Assembly: GCF_039905635.1 (NCBI RefSeq)
Contig: NZ_CP157000.1
Span: 3,100,001 to 3,164,000 of the forward strand
Direction: 5' to 3'
Length of the DNA: 64,000 bases
Source: Microbacterium sp. ProA8
Lineage (GTDB): Bacteria; Actinomycetota; Actinomycetes; Actinomycetales; Microbacteriaceae
How positions within the stretch are numbered: the first letter of the stretch is position 1; each line of letters begins with the position of its first letter. The notes below the pieces were generated by a model. That model worked only from the letters and a program-made list of their open reading frames with translations. It did not search any database and was not told the origin of the DNA. Made by a program: the position numbers and the translations under genes. Shown here piece by piece: positions 25,425-32,968 of the stretch.

Positions 25425-25444
25425 AGACCCTCCACTTCGGCTGC
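25405..25444. repeat. Two-copy 20-bp tandem repeat across the araC stop codon
   Basis: Units at 25405-25424 and 25425-25444 share AGACCCTCCAC and end in GGCTGA or GGCTGC. The first unit contains the stop codon, so it looks like a small slippage duplication at the gene end. Confidence 0.5.
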
Positions 25445-25559
25445 GTCGGGTTTTCGTTTTCCGTGCCCCGCTTTCGCAGGGCGGTCCGCGGTGAGCCGGC
25501 GTCGAGCGCGCTGTCGCAGAGTCTCTTCGAGCGGGCACGCGGCTCGCCGAGGGAGGCAC

Positions 25560-25883
25560 GTGGGCAAGTTCATCTACGAGGGCGGCGTCCGCACGGAGTT
25601 CGACGATCGCGTGCTCTCGCACCTCCAGGTCGCCATCGGCACGAAGCTCCGCCGGAACGAGCCGTTCTATTTCACGTGGCACGGTGACCCCAGCACGGGT
25701 GGCGGACGGACGACCGTCTGGGTGCACGCGGCTGCGAGCCTGGTCTTCACGTACTACGGCGGACGGTCGGCGAAGATCAACCGGACCTGGCTCGAGGCGC
25801 TGATGCGCACGGCCAACTCGCCGCTCGGGCTGCAGGTCGTCGCCGAGCCGCCCGACGACGGCGGAGCCGAGATGCTCGCCTGA
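25560..25883 (+). CDS. Small conserved protein of the GKFIYEGG (DUF7882) type
   Basis: 107 aa. Starts VGKFIYEGGVRTEFDDRVLSHLQVAIGTKLRRNEPF and continues GGGRTTVWVHAAASLVFTYYGGR...INRTWLEALMRTANSPLGL. Proteins of this type are widespread in Microbacteriaceae and sometimes mislabelled ATP-dependent DNA ligase, although nothing here resembles a ligase active site. GTG start with GGGAGG upstream. Soluble and without Cys. Role unknown. Confidence 0.8.
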   Translation: MGKFIYEGGVRTEFDDRVLSHLQVAIGTKLRRNEPFYFTWHGDPSTGGGRTTVWVHAAASLVFTYYGGRSAKINRTWLEALMRTANSPLGLQVVAEPPDDGGAEMLA

Positions 25884-25957
25884 CCATGCCGGCTCCCTGT
25901 CATCGGGACGACCCGCACCGGTAGACTCCGGCCATCCGAGGCGATGGAGGCATGCGG

Positions 25958-26293
25958 ATGCACAGCACGGATCTGGCCGACCTGATCGACGACCTCATGG
26001 CGAAGGCACGGGTGGCATCCAGCGGCCGCGCGGCGCGGACGATCCGCGGCGGCCACGAGAACGCCCTCCGGGAGACCGTGATCGCGCTGCTCGCCGGGCA
26101 CGAACTCTCCGAGCACGACAGCCCGCACGAGGCCACGCTGCAGGTGCTGCAGGGCCGAGTGCGACTGATCACGGGCGACGATGCGTGGGAAGGGGCATCC
26201 GGCGATCACCTCACCGTGCCGCCGCAGCGTCACAGTCTCGCCGCGCTCGAGGACTCGGTCGTCCTGCTGACCGTGTCGAACCGCGTGCCGTGA
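25958..26293 (+). CDS. Cupin-domain protein
   Basis: 111 aa single small beta-barrel. Motif 1 is degenerate (LSEHDSPHEATLQVLQGRV), with two His and a Glu that could bind a metal; motif 2 is VPPQRHSLAALED. The second ATG was chosen because GGAGG lies 7 bases before it. Such proteins act as small-molecule sensors, isomerases or dioxygenases; here no partner suggests which. Confidence 0.75.
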   Translation: MHSTDLADLIDDLMAKARVASSGRAARTIRGGHENALRETVIALLAGHELSEHDSPHEATLQVLQGRVRLITGDDAWEGASGDHLTVPPQRHSLAALEDSVVLLTVSNRVP

Positions 26294-26311
26294 CCGATCG
26301 ACGCCGGCCGA

Positions 26312-26821
26312 TCAGGCGTCGAGCGTCGCCGCGAGTGCGGCGAGCGCCTCTCCGGTGACGCGCTGCGTCGTCCAGTCACCCATCGGCTCCGCGGCGATCG
26401 AGCGGTAGAAGCCGAGCGCGGGCTCGTTCCAGTCGAGCACCGTCCACTCGAAGCGCGAGTACCCGCGCTCGACGCACACGCCCGCCAGCGACGCGAGCAG
26501 CGCCTTGCCGTAGCCGAAGGCGCGCCGGCTCGGGTCGACGAAGAGGTCCTCGAGCCACAGGCCGTGCCGCCCCGTCCACGTGGAGTAGGTGACGAACCAG
26601 ATCGCGATGCCCACGATTTCGCCGTCCCGCTCCACGACGTGCGCGAAGACCCGCGGCTCGTCGCCGAACAGCGCGTCTTCGAGCGCCTCCACCGTGTTCT
26701 CGACGGCGTCCGGCTCGCGCTCGTACACCGCCAGCGCACGAATGCACGCCAGGATCCCCGGCTCGTCGCCCGGGCGGGCCTCACGAAGGACGGCGCCATC
26801 GGCGAGAGTACGAGGAGTCAC
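26312..26821 (-). CDS. GNAT-family N-acetyltransferase
   Basis: 169 aa. Acetyl-CoA site LEDLFVDPSRRAFGYGKALLASLAGVCVERG (motif A) followed by FEWTVLDWNEPALGFYRSIAAEPMGDW, the pattern of diamine/polyamine-type acetyltransferases (SSAT-like), which would acetylate polyamines or thialysine. GTG start. TACGCT (26829-26834) ends 7 bases upstream, so the mRNA is probably leaderless. Substrate assignment is tentative. Confidence 0.85.
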   Translation of the reverse strand: MTPRTLADGAVLREARPGDEPGILACIRALAVYEREPDAVENTVEALEDALFGDEPRVFAHVVERDGEIVGIAIWFVTYSTWTGRHGLWLEDLFVDPSRRAFGYGKALLASLAGVCVERGYSRFEWTVLDWNEPALGFYRSIAAEPMGDWTTQRVTGEALAALAATLDA

Positions 26822-26828
26822 GCCTTCG

Positions 26829-26834
26829 AGCGTA
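26829..26834 (-). promoter_or_regulatory. Candidate -10 box of the GNAT gene
   Basis: TACGCT on the minus strand ends 7 bases before the GTG at 26821; no ribosome binding site lies between, consistent with leaderless transcription. Confidence 0.45.
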
Positions 26835-26915
26835 CCGAGAAGGCAGCCGTCGCCACGCCTCGTCCCCCACCGCGCCGGGCCCGCAGCACGACGCCGGGCG
26901 GCGGCATTCGTCCGT

Positions 26916-28004
26916 TCACGGCAGTCCGGTCACGGATACGCCGAGCCATTCGGCCAGCTCGGCGATCTCGGCGCGCACCATGTCGGACTCCTCCGGCTCG
27001 AAGGGGAGGAACTCGTGCACCGCGTTCACCTGGAGCACCTCGCGATCGCGGTCGACCTCGGCGTCGAGCATCCCGACGAAACGGTCGCCCATCAGGATCG
27101 GATGGGCGAAGAAGCCGTAGCGGCGCTGGGCCTTCGGCTTGAACTGCTCGAGCACGTACGTGAACTCGAACAGCTCCTCGAGGCGTCGGCGATCGAACAG
27201 CAGGCTGTCGTAGGGATTGAGGAACGCCACTCGTCCGCCCGCATCGTCGTCGTCGAGCGCAGCGAGCGCCTCGGGATCGACGCGGTACGCCGTCGTGCTG
27301 CCTTCGACGACGGCAGGCTCCCCGGTGTCTTTCGCGACGCCGCTCCAGTACCGGTGCGGCTTGGCCAGCCCGGCCGACTGCAGGCGGCGCTCCGCGAGCA
27401 GCCGTGCGGCCTCCTCGTCGTCGTACGCGGGCACGCTCCGCGGGTAGACGCGCTCGGCGAGATCCCACCGGCGGCGACGACCCTCGCGCCCGACGATGGC
27501 CACCTCGCCCTGGCGCAGCAGGAAGTCCAGCATGTGCGGCACCTGATTCGTCCCCGACCAGCCGTCGGGTGCCCGGCTCACCTGCGCGGTGTCGGGGATG
27601 TCGCTCGCGAGCAGGGGTCCCTCGGCGCGCAGGCGGGCGAGGACGTCGGCGCGGAACCCCGCGTTCGCCTCGAGCCACTGCCGGCTGCTCTCGCGCTGCG
27701 GCCAGTGCCGCATGCCCGGCAGCATCAGCGGGAGCACGCTCATCGGGCGGAAGGTGCCGTCGAACTCGAACAGCAGACGGTCGTCCTCGACGACCTTGCG
27801 CAGCTGACCGGGCTCGTACGACCAGCCGATGCGCGACCAGAGCACGGTGTGCTCGCACGGCGCGATCGTCGCGGTGGGGTCGATCTTGATGTACCCGAGC
27901 TGCTCGGCGACCTCGACGACGTCGCCCGGTCGCTCGGCGTCGAGCAGCTGCGCGCGCACCACGATGCGGCGCGCCTGATCGCGGGGGAGCCGATGCGGGG
28001 TCAT
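26916..28004 (-). CDS. Winged-helix protein of the YcaQ/AlkZ DNA glycosylase family
   Basis: 362 aa. HTH_42-type fold: LGYIKIDPTATIAPCEHTVLWSRIG near residue 37, a central winged helix and YRVDPEALAALD then LNPYDSLLFDRRR late in the protein. The family unhooks DNA interstrand crosslinks; Escherichia coli YcaQ uses a Q-x-D motif at the place where this protein reads K-I-D, so activity may differ. TACGGT (28011-28016) lies 6 bases before the ATG, consistent with a leaderless message. Possible role in repair or in self-resistance to a DNA-damaging product. Confidence 0.82.
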   Translation of the reverse strand: MTPHRLPRDQARRIVVRAQLLDAERPGDVVEVAEQLGYIKIDPTATIAPCEHTVLWSRIGWSYEPGQLRKVVEDDRLLFEFDGTFRPMSVLPLMLPGMRHWPQRESSRQWLEANAGFRADVLARLRAEGPLLASDIPDTAQVSRAPDGWSGTNQVPHMLDFLLRQGEVAIVGREGRRRRWDLAERVYPRSVPAYDDEEAARLLAERRLQSAGLAKPHRYWSGVAKDTGEPAVVEGSTTAYRVDPEALAALDDDDAGGRVAFLNPYDSLLFDRRRLEELFEFTYVLEQFKPKAQRRYGFFAHPILMGDRFVGMLDAEVDRDREVLQVNAVHEFLPFEPEESDMVRAEIAELAEWLGVSVTGLP

Positions 28005-28010
28005 CCCTCG

Positions 28011-28016
28011 ACCGTA
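28011..28016 (-). promoter_or_regulatory. Candidate -10 box of the YcaQ-like gene
   Basis: TACGGT on the minus strand ends six bases before the ATG at 28004. Confidence 0.45.
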
Positions 28017-28090
28017 GCCCGGCCCGGGTTCCTGACGCATCGACCGACGGGGAGATGCAGTGGAGTCGAGCGGGCGCCTGACCGGCGACG

Positions 28091-29077
28091 TCAGCCGGTG
28101 GTCTCCGGCTCGAGCTGGAGTGCGCCGCGCAGCACGCGCGCCCACTCGGCATGGAAGGCCCGCGACACCCCGGCCTTGCGGAACACCGCGTCGAAGCCGT
28201 GGAACGCCCCCGGCACGACGGAGAGCTCGCACGGCACGCCGGCTGCGACCAGCCGATCCGCGTACGCGACGTCCTCGTCGTGGAAGAGGTCGAGCGTGCC
28301 CACCCCGATCCACGCCGGCGGCAGCCCGTGCAGGTCTTCGCGCCGCGCCGGAACGACGGACGAGCGGATGCCGGCATCCGCGGCACCGTCCGGCGGATCG
28401 GCGTCCGCGCCGAGATAGGCCGACCACGCGAACCGATTGCTCGCGGGCGACCACATCCGGAGGTGACGCGTATCGATGTCGTCGCGCAGCGCCGTGCGGT
28501 CGTCGAGCATCGGATAGGCCAGCAGCTGGAACACGGGCTGGGGGCCTCCCTCGTCATGCAGCCGCTGCGCGAGTCCCGCAGCGAGGCCCCCTCCGGCACT
28601 CGCGCCGCCGACGGCGATACGGGTCGGGTCGACACCGAATTCGGCAGCACGGGCGACGACCTCGCGGAACCCCTCGACGAGGTCGTCGAGTGCCGCAGGC
28701 GCCGGATGCTCGGGTGCCAGGCGGTACGACGCCGAGAACACGGCGATTCCGAGCTCGCGCGCGAGGGCGAGGTTGGTGCCGTCGTCCTGCTGCGGTGTGC
28801 CGAGGACGAGCCCGCCGCCGTGGATCCAGAACAGCGCCGGCACCGGTGCTGCCGCCGCCGAGCCGGGCTCCTGCCGCGGCCGGAAGACCCGGTAGGGTCG
28901 TTCGCCTGCAGGCGTGCGGAAGGGCACCGTCGAGACGTCGACGTCGGGTTGCGGCTGAATGCCGGGTGGAGTCATCCGGAACATCCACAGGGTGCGGGGT
29001 CCGGCGCTGAAGAGCGGCAGCCATCGCACGGCGGCGAGGTCGGGGTGGAAGGGTTCGGGTGGGGTCTTCGTCGACAC
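28091..29077 (-). CDS. Alpha/beta hydrolase of the hormone-sensitive lipase family
   Basis: 328 aa. Oxyanion motif HGGGLVLG near residue 85, nucleophile elbow GGASAGGGLA near residue 158, acid and His in GTLDLFHDED and PGAFHGFD. This is the esterase family IV pattern; it would hydrolyse short-chain esters in the cytoplasm. GTG start; TAGCAT (29084-29089) six bases upstream suggests a leaderless transcript. Natural substrate unknown. Confidence 0.9.
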   Translation of the reverse strand: MSTKTPPEPFHPDLAAVRWLPLFSAGPRTLWMFRMTPPGIQPQPDVDVSTVPFRTPAGERPYRVFRPRQEPGSAAAAPVPALFWIHGGGLVLGTPQQDDGTNLALARELGIAVFSASYRLAPEHPAPAALDDLVEGFREVVARAAEFGVDPTRIAVGGASAGGGLAAGLAQRLHDEGGPQPVFQLLAYPMLDDRTALRDDIDTRHLRMWSPASNRFAWSAYLGADADPPDGAADAGIRSSVVPARREDLHGLPPAWIGVGTLDLFHDEDVAYADRLVAAGVPCELSVVPGAFHGFDAVFRKAGVSRAFHAEWARVLRGALQLEPETTG

Positions 29078-29083
29078 CGGACG

Positions 29084-29089
29084 ATGCTA
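29084..29089 (-). promoter_or_regulatory. Candidate -10 box of the esterase gene
   Basis: TAGCAT on the minus strand, six bases before the GTG at 29077. Confidence 0.45.
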
Positions 29090-29123
29090 TCCGGTTATGG
29101 AGTCATCCGCGCACGACGCGATA

Positions 29124-29702
29124 TCACACATGGGTCACGAGCGATGTCGATCGTCCCGAGATCTGCTCCAGCTCGAGGGGTCCGACGCCCTCCAGCAGCC
29201 GCAGTCCGCCACCGACGACGCTCGGCGAGATCTGCAGCGCCAGCTCGTCGATCAACCCTGCCGCGAGATAGGCGTTGGTCGTCGACGGGCCGCCCGCGAC
29301 GTGGATGGGCAGCTCGCCCGCAGCATCGCGCGCCCGATCGAGCGCCGCGTGGATGCCGTCGGTGACGAAGTGGAACGTCGTCCCGCCGTCCATCTCGATC
29401 GACGCGCGCGGGTAGTGGGTCAGCACGAAGACGGGGCGGTGGTACGGCGGGTTCGGCCCCCACCAGCCGCGCCAGTCGCGGTCCCACTCACCGCGGACGG
29501 GGCCGAACATGTTGCGCCCCATGATGAACGCGCCGGCCGCGACGATCGCCTCCATCTCGGCACGGTTCTCGTCGGGAGTCTCGAACATCCACCGGTGCAG
29601 CGCGTTCTCGGGCACCTCGCCGAACGGGCGCTCCTCGGTCTGGTTCACACCGGCGCCGATCCCATCGAGTGAGATCGACATCGTGGCGACGACAGGTGAC
29701 AT
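29124..29702 (-). CDS. Dihydrofolate reductase-like (RibD C-terminal) protein
   Basis: 192 aa. MSISLDGIGAG at the start, AAGAFIMGRNMFGPVRGEW in the middle and LPIHVAGGPSTTNAYLAAGLIDELALQISPSVVGGGLRL near the end define the RibD_C/DHFR-like NADPH-binding fold. Such stand-alone proteins are widespread and their substrates are mostly unknown. Start chosen at the ATG with GGAGG upstream. Confidence 0.87.
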   Translation of the reverse strand: MSPVVATMSISLDGIGAGVNQTEERPFGEVPENALHRWMFETPDENRAEMEAIVAAGAFIMGRNMFGPVRGEWDRDWRGWWGPNPPYHRPVFVLTHYPRASIEMDGGTTFHFVTDGIHAALDRARDAAGELPIHVAGGPSTTNAYLAAGLIDELALQISPSVVGGGLRLLEGVGPLELEQISGRSTSLVTHV

Positions 29703-29824
29703 GCGGGACCTCCAGCGATCGACGGCGCGTGACGCCGCCCACGCTAGCGGCACGCACCGACGGTCCGACAGGCCTCACAGGGCAACGGCATCCCCGTTTC
29801 CGCACGCACCCCGCCGCCACCGCG

Positions 29825-30589
29825 TCATGACCGCACGGCCTCCCACAGCCCGGCCCACTGAGCCGGGCGCAGGTCGCGCGGCAGGGCGCCGGCACCGACA
29901 CCCAGATCCGCGAGCGCCCGCCGCACACGAGGCCGGCCGAGCCCCGAGGAACGCTGCACGATCGCGGCGAGGTCGCCGCCGCGCCCGGTGAAGACCTCGC
30001 GCACGAATCGGTCGTATGCCGCGCGGTCGCGCGGATCGATGAGCGGCGAGCCGCGCCGGGTGATGCCGAGGATGCCGCCGTCGACGCTCGGCATGGGGCG
30101 GAAGTGCCGAGCGGGCACGCGGCCGTGCACCGCGAACTCGAACCACGGTGCTGCCTGGGCGCTCATCATGGTGCCCCCGCCGACTCCCGCGCGCTTGCGG
30201 GCGACCTCCCACTGGGTGAGGAGCACGGCGTGCCGCCACCGGTCTCGGGTGAGCAGGCGGCGCAGGATCGGCGTCGTCAGGTGGTACGGCACGTTGCCGA
30301 CCAGCACCGGCCGGTCGAGCGGATGCCGGAGCGCGTCGGCGTGGGCGATCCGCGCGTGGGGCAGCCGTCGGCGCAGCCGCTCAACGCGCTGCTCGTCGAT
30401 GTCGATCGCTTCGAGATCGCGACCGAGGCCGGCGAGGGGAACGGTGAGCGCACCGTCACCGGCGCCGATCTCGAGGATCGGCCCGCGGGTGTCGGCGACG
30501 AGTTCGACGATGCTGTGGATCGTCGGGCGGTGGGTGAGGAAGTTCTGGCCGAGTTCGTGCCGGCCACCGTGTACGGAACGGTTTCGCAT
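29825..30589 (-). CDS. erm: 23S rRNA adenine-N6-methyltransferase, Erm family
   Basis: 254 aa. LGQNFL (residues 13-18), motif I EIGAGDGALT (40-49) and the catalytic NVPY (Asn99-Tyr102) identify an Erm methylase, which modifies A2058 of 23S rRNA and protects against macrolides, lincosamides and streptogramin B. The C-terminal helical domain is present (RSSGLGRPRVRRALADLGV). The start at MRNRSV is chosen because GGAG lies 8 bases upstream, but that GGAG is the 3' arm of a perfect hairpin (30594-30620), so translation is probably blocked until the hairpin opens. An in-frame ATG at 30649 would add 20 residues. Confidence 0.92.
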   Translation of the reverse strand: MRNRSVHGGRHELGQNFLTHRPTIHSIVELVADTRGPILEIGAGDGALTVPLAGLGRDLEAIDIDEQRVERLRRRLPHARIAHADALRHPLDRPVLVGNVPYHLTTPILRRLLTRDRWRHAVLLTQWEVARKRAGVGGGTMMSAQAAPWFEFAVHGRVPARHFRPMPSVDGGILGITRRGSPLIDPRDRAAYDRFVREVFTGRGGDLAAIVQRSSGLGRPRVRRALADLGVGAGALPRDLRPAQWAGLWEAVRS

Positions 30590-30593
30590 GGGA

Positions 30594-30620
30594 GGTGCTC
30601 CAAGAAGTAGGGGGAGCACC
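30594..30620 (-). promoter_or_regulatory. Hairpin sequestering the erm ribosome binding site
   Basis: On the transcript GGTGCTCC (30620-30613), an 11-base loop, then GGAGCACC (30601-30594), a perfect 8-bp stem. The GGAG of the 3' arm is the ribosome binding site of erm, 8 bases before its ATG. This is the geometry of translational attenuation known for other erm genes. Confidence 0.7.
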
Positions 30621-30696
30621 CCGACGCAGGCGTCGATCGAGGAGGCCATGGACGGCCAGGGAGGACGCGCGGCCGGGGTGCGAGGACATCCCGGAC

Positions 30697-30735
30697 GACG
30701 GCGCGCGTTACGCGAGAACCAGCGAGCGCGCCGTC
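30697..30735 (-). promoter_or_regulatory. Perfect 10-bp hairpin starting at the erm leader stop codon
   Basis: Transcript arms GACGGCGCGC (30735-30726) and GCGCGCCGTC (30706-30697), loop of 19 bases. The first arm begins within the TGA stop of the small leader frame, so a ribosome reading or stalled on that frame would stop it forming. It may be a transcription attenuator or half of a larger switch with the hairpin at 30594-30620. Confidence 0.65.
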
Positions 30736-30799
30736 AGGCGCGGCGGTCGCGAATGTAGAAGACGCACGCCGTCATCGGCGCGCTGCAGATCGTTCCCAT
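30734..30799 (-). CDS. Possible leader peptide of erm
   Basis: 21 codons, beginning MGTICSAPMTA and ending YIRDRRA. TACGAT on the minus strand ends 7 bases before its ATG, so the message would start at this codon. The stop overlaps the 10-bp hairpin that precedes erm. Leader peptides that stall ribosomes in the presence of macrolides control many erm genes; this peptide does not match a leader I recognise, though it has a basic end like the RLR-type arrest peptides. An ATG three codons earlier (MER) is also in frame. Confidence 0.5.
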   Translation of the reverse strand: MGTICSAPMTACVFYIRDRRA

Positions 30800-30810
30800 G
30801 CGCTCCATCG

Positions 30811-30829
30811 TATCCGGCACATCCGGATA
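30811..30829. promoter_or_regulatory. Perfect 19-bp palindrome at the erm promoter
   Basis: TATCCGG, 5 bases, CCGGATA. On the minus strand it ends just at the TACGAT box (30813-30808) of the leader transcript, so a bound protein would block or recruit polymerase. It also lies about 55 bases upstream of the divergent luciferase-like gene's -10 box and might control both. Confidence 0.6.
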
Positions 30830-30881
30830 GCACTCGTGACCGGGCAGTCGCAATCCCCCGGCGCTCGTTCTCGGCCGTGCG

Positions 30882-30887
30882 TATCGT
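30882..30887 (+). promoter_or_regulatory. Candidate -10 box of the F420-dependent LLM gene
   Basis: TATCGT ends seven bases before the ATG at 30895; consistent with leaderless transcription. Confidence 0.5.
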
Positions 30888-30894
30888 CGCGCGC

Positions 30895-31878
30895 ATGACA
30901 CGATTCGGATACACGCTGATGGGCGAGCAGAGCGGTCCTCGAGAGCTGGTCCGCTACGCACAGGCAGCGGAGGACGCCGGCTTCGACTTCGAGGTGTCGA
31001 GCGACCACTACTCGCCGTGGCTGGTCAGCCAAGGCCATTCCCCGCACGCCTGGACGGTCCTCGGAGCGGTCGCGCACGCGACATCCCGAGTGGAGCTCAT
31101 GACCTACGTGACCTGCCCCACCATGCGCTACCACCCCGCCGTCGTCGCCCAGAAGGCGGCGACGCTGCAGCTGCTGAGCGAAGGCCGGTTCATCCTGGGC
31201 GTCGGGTCGGGCGAGAGCCTCAACGAGCACGTCGTCGGGCAGGGCTGGCCGAGCGTCGACACGCGCCAGGAGATGCTCGTCGAGGCGATCGAGATCATCC
31301 GCGAGCTGCACACGGGCGACCTCATCACGTACGTCGGCGAGCACTTCCGGGTGGATTCGGCCCGGATCTGGGACGTGCCCGACTCCCCCGTCGAGATCGG
31401 CGTCGCCGTCTCGGGCGAGGAGGGGATCGAGGCCTTCGCCCCGCTCGCCGATCACCTGATCGCCGTGGAGCCGCAGGTCGAGCTCGTCGAGCAGTGGGAC
31501 GAAGCGCGTGGCGCCGAGGGCGCCGAGGGCGTGTCGCGCAAGATCGGCCAGGTGCCGGTGTCGTGGGATCCCGACAAGGATGCCGCGGTGCAGCGCGCGC
31601 ACGACCAGTTCCGGTGGTTCGGCGGCGGGTGGCCGGTGAACGCCGAGCTGCCCACGCCGGCGAGCTTCGCTGCGGCGAGCCAGTTCGTCCGGCCGGAGGA
31701 CGTCGCCGGGTCCATCGCCTGCGGCCCCGACCTCGACGAGCTCGCCGAGAGCGTGCGGCCGTTCCTCGACGCCGGCTTCACCGACATCGCCATCGTGCAG
31801 ATCGGGGACGAGCAGCAGGAGCGATTCCTGGCGGAGGTCGCCGAGCCGCTCCTTGAGCGGATGCGCGCGCTCGGCTGA
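30895..31878 (+). CDS. F420-dependent oxidoreductase of the luciferase-like (Fgd-type) family
   Basis: 327 aa. MTRFGYTLMGEQSGPRELVRYAQAAEDAGFDF, HPAVVAQKAATLQLLSEGRFILGVGSGESLNEHV and the ending FTDIAIVQIGDEQQERFL are characteristic of F420-dependent glucose-6-phosphate dehydrogenase-like enzymes (TIGR03557 group). Uses F420 as hydride carrier in the cytoplasm; the sugar or other substrate is not certain. It is divergent from the erm leader, and the next gene is another F420-type enzyme, so both may share the cofactor pool. Confidence 0.87.
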   Translation: MTRFGYTLMGEQSGPRELVRYAQAAEDAGFDFEVSSDHYSPWLVSQGHSPHAWTVLGAVAHATSRVELMTYVTCPTMRYHPAVVAQKAATLQLLSEGRFILGVGSGESLNEHVVGQGWPSVDTRQEMLVEAIEIIRELHTGDLITYVGEHFRVDSARIWDVPDSPVEIGVAVSGEEGIEAFAPLADHLIAVEPQVELVEQWDEARGAEGAEGVSRKIGQVPVSWDPDKDAAVQRAHDQFRWFGGGWPVNAELPTPASFAAASQFVRPEDVAGSIACGPDLDELAESVRPFLDAGFTDIAIVQIGDEQQERFLAEVAEPLLERMRALG

Positions 31879-31911
31879 CCCACAGCCGCTGTCGTCGCTG
31901 CTGAATCGTCG

Positions 31912-32313
31912 CTACTGCTTCGTCGCGCGCTCGATCGACATGACGAGGATCACACGGTCCGCCTTGTCGCGCGGCGGCGTCTGGCTCGAGTTGCCGTAGC
32001 GGTTCTGGAGTCGCACGTAGAAAGCGCCCTCCGGGTCGGGGACGACCTCGACCAGCCGGCCGGCCACCTCCAGGTAGTGGAAGGGGTGCTCGGGGTCGAC
32101 CATCGACAGCGACATCGACGGGTTGTGCTGGAGGTTGCGGTACTTCTGCCGGTAGTTCGTGTGGGTGAACCGGACGTGCTCGCCGTCGAACTCGAACCAC
32201 ATGGGGTTCACCTGCACGGTGTCGTCCGGCCGGATGGTTCCGAGGTGCGCATACACCGGGAGTTCGAGGAGGTGGCGTCGGTCAGCGGGGAGGATGTCGT
32301 CGACGGAAGGCAT
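31912..32313 (-). CDS. F420-dependent PPOX-class oxidoreductase
   Basis: 133 aa split-barrel protein. LPVYAHLGTIRPDDTVQVNPMWFEFDGEHVRFTHTNYRQKYRNLQHNPSMSLSMVDPEHP is the classic core of the F420-binding split-barrel (pyridoxamine-phosphate oxidase-like) family. Probably reduces a small molecule with F420H2. The start is MPSVDD; CAGACT six bases upstream may be a -10 box. Convergent with the Fgd-like gene. Confidence 0.87.
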   Translation of the reverse strand: MPSVDDILPADRRHLLELPVYAHLGTIRPDDTVQVNPMWFEFDGEHVRFTHTNYRQKYRNLQHNPSMSLSMVDPEHPFHYLEVAGRLVEVVPDPEGAFYVRLQNRYGNSSQTPPRDKADRVILVMSIERATKQ

Positions 32314-32374
32314 GCGTCCAGTCTGGCGTGCCCCGGCCACTCGAGGCCGCTCGCCGAGGTTCCGTGTCACGAAC

Positions 32375-32380
32375 TACTCT
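32375..32380 (+). promoter_or_regulatory. Candidate -10 box of the DUF2510 gene
   Basis: TACTCT ends 6 bases before the ATG at 32387; no ribosome binding site in between. Confidence 0.45.
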
Positions 32381-32386
32381 CGGTTC

Positions 32387-32962
32387 ATGGCGACGCAACC
32401 CGCACCCGGGTGGTACGACGACGGCTCGGGCAAGCAGCGCTGGTGGGACGGCACGCATTGGACCGAGGAATACATCGATCTGCGCGCGCCCGACATCGAA
32501 TTGCGGACGGATGCCGGACCCGCCGCGGCCGGACCGGCGCTGCCCGGCTGGTACGACGACCAGCGCGGACGCACGCGGTGGTGGGATGGACGCCGCTGGA
32601 CGGCCGATGTGCGCTACAGCGGTCAGGAGCAGGACTTCGCCGGCATCGTCATCGATGGGCGATGGATCCACTTCGGCGACCTGAGCCAGCCGGTCGCCGA
32701 GGTCGAGGCATCCATCGACTCCGGCGATGCGCTGCTGCGGCGTCCTGCCTTCACGCGAGCGGCCGTCGAGCGGCGGATGTTCGGCGCGAACGGACCCATC
32801 ACGCCGCGCACCATCAACCGCGCGATCAGCCGCATGGCGCCGCACGTGGTGATCGCGGGCGCGCACGTGTGGGTCGCGCCCTACGCCACCGCGCACGAGA
32901 CGGAGGCCCGGCGCTTCATCGCCTGGGTCAACACGAGCGCGCAGCACTACCGGTACCGCTGA
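32387..32962 (+). CDS. Protein with two DUF2510 domains
   Basis: 191 aa. Two tandem copies of the Trp-rich DUF2510 repeat: PGWYDDGSGKQRWWDGTHWT (residues 7-26) and PGWYDDQRGRTRWWDGRRWT. The rest is a soluble alpha/beta domain ending with SRMAPHVVIAGAHVWVAPYAT. DUF2510 is an actinobacterial module of unknown function that often sits at the N-terminus of membrane or secretion-linked proteins; this one has no membrane segment. Probably leaderless (TACTCT at -6). Confidence 0.8.
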   Translation: MATQPAPGWYDDGSGKQRWWDGTHWTEEYIDLRAPDIELRTDAGPAAAGPALPGWYDDQRGRTRWWDGRRWTADVRYSGQEQDFAGIVIDGRWIHFGDLSQPVAEVEASIDSGDALLRRPAFTRAAVERRMFGANGPITPRTINRAISRMAPHVVIAGAHVWVAPYATAHETEARRFIAWVNTSAQHYRYR

Positions 32963-32968
32963 CTCCCG

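Noticed and set aside
22611..25727. Extension of the Na+/H+ antiporter to more than 1000 codons
   Set aside because: The added N-terminus is antisense to the AraC gene and lacks membrane segments; a good ribosome binding site precedes the internal ATG at 24305.
29825..30649. A longer Erm start at 30649
   Set aside because: It lacks a ribosome binding site, adds 20 residues not typical of Erm, and would run through the hairpin that holds the normal site. It remains a weak alternative.
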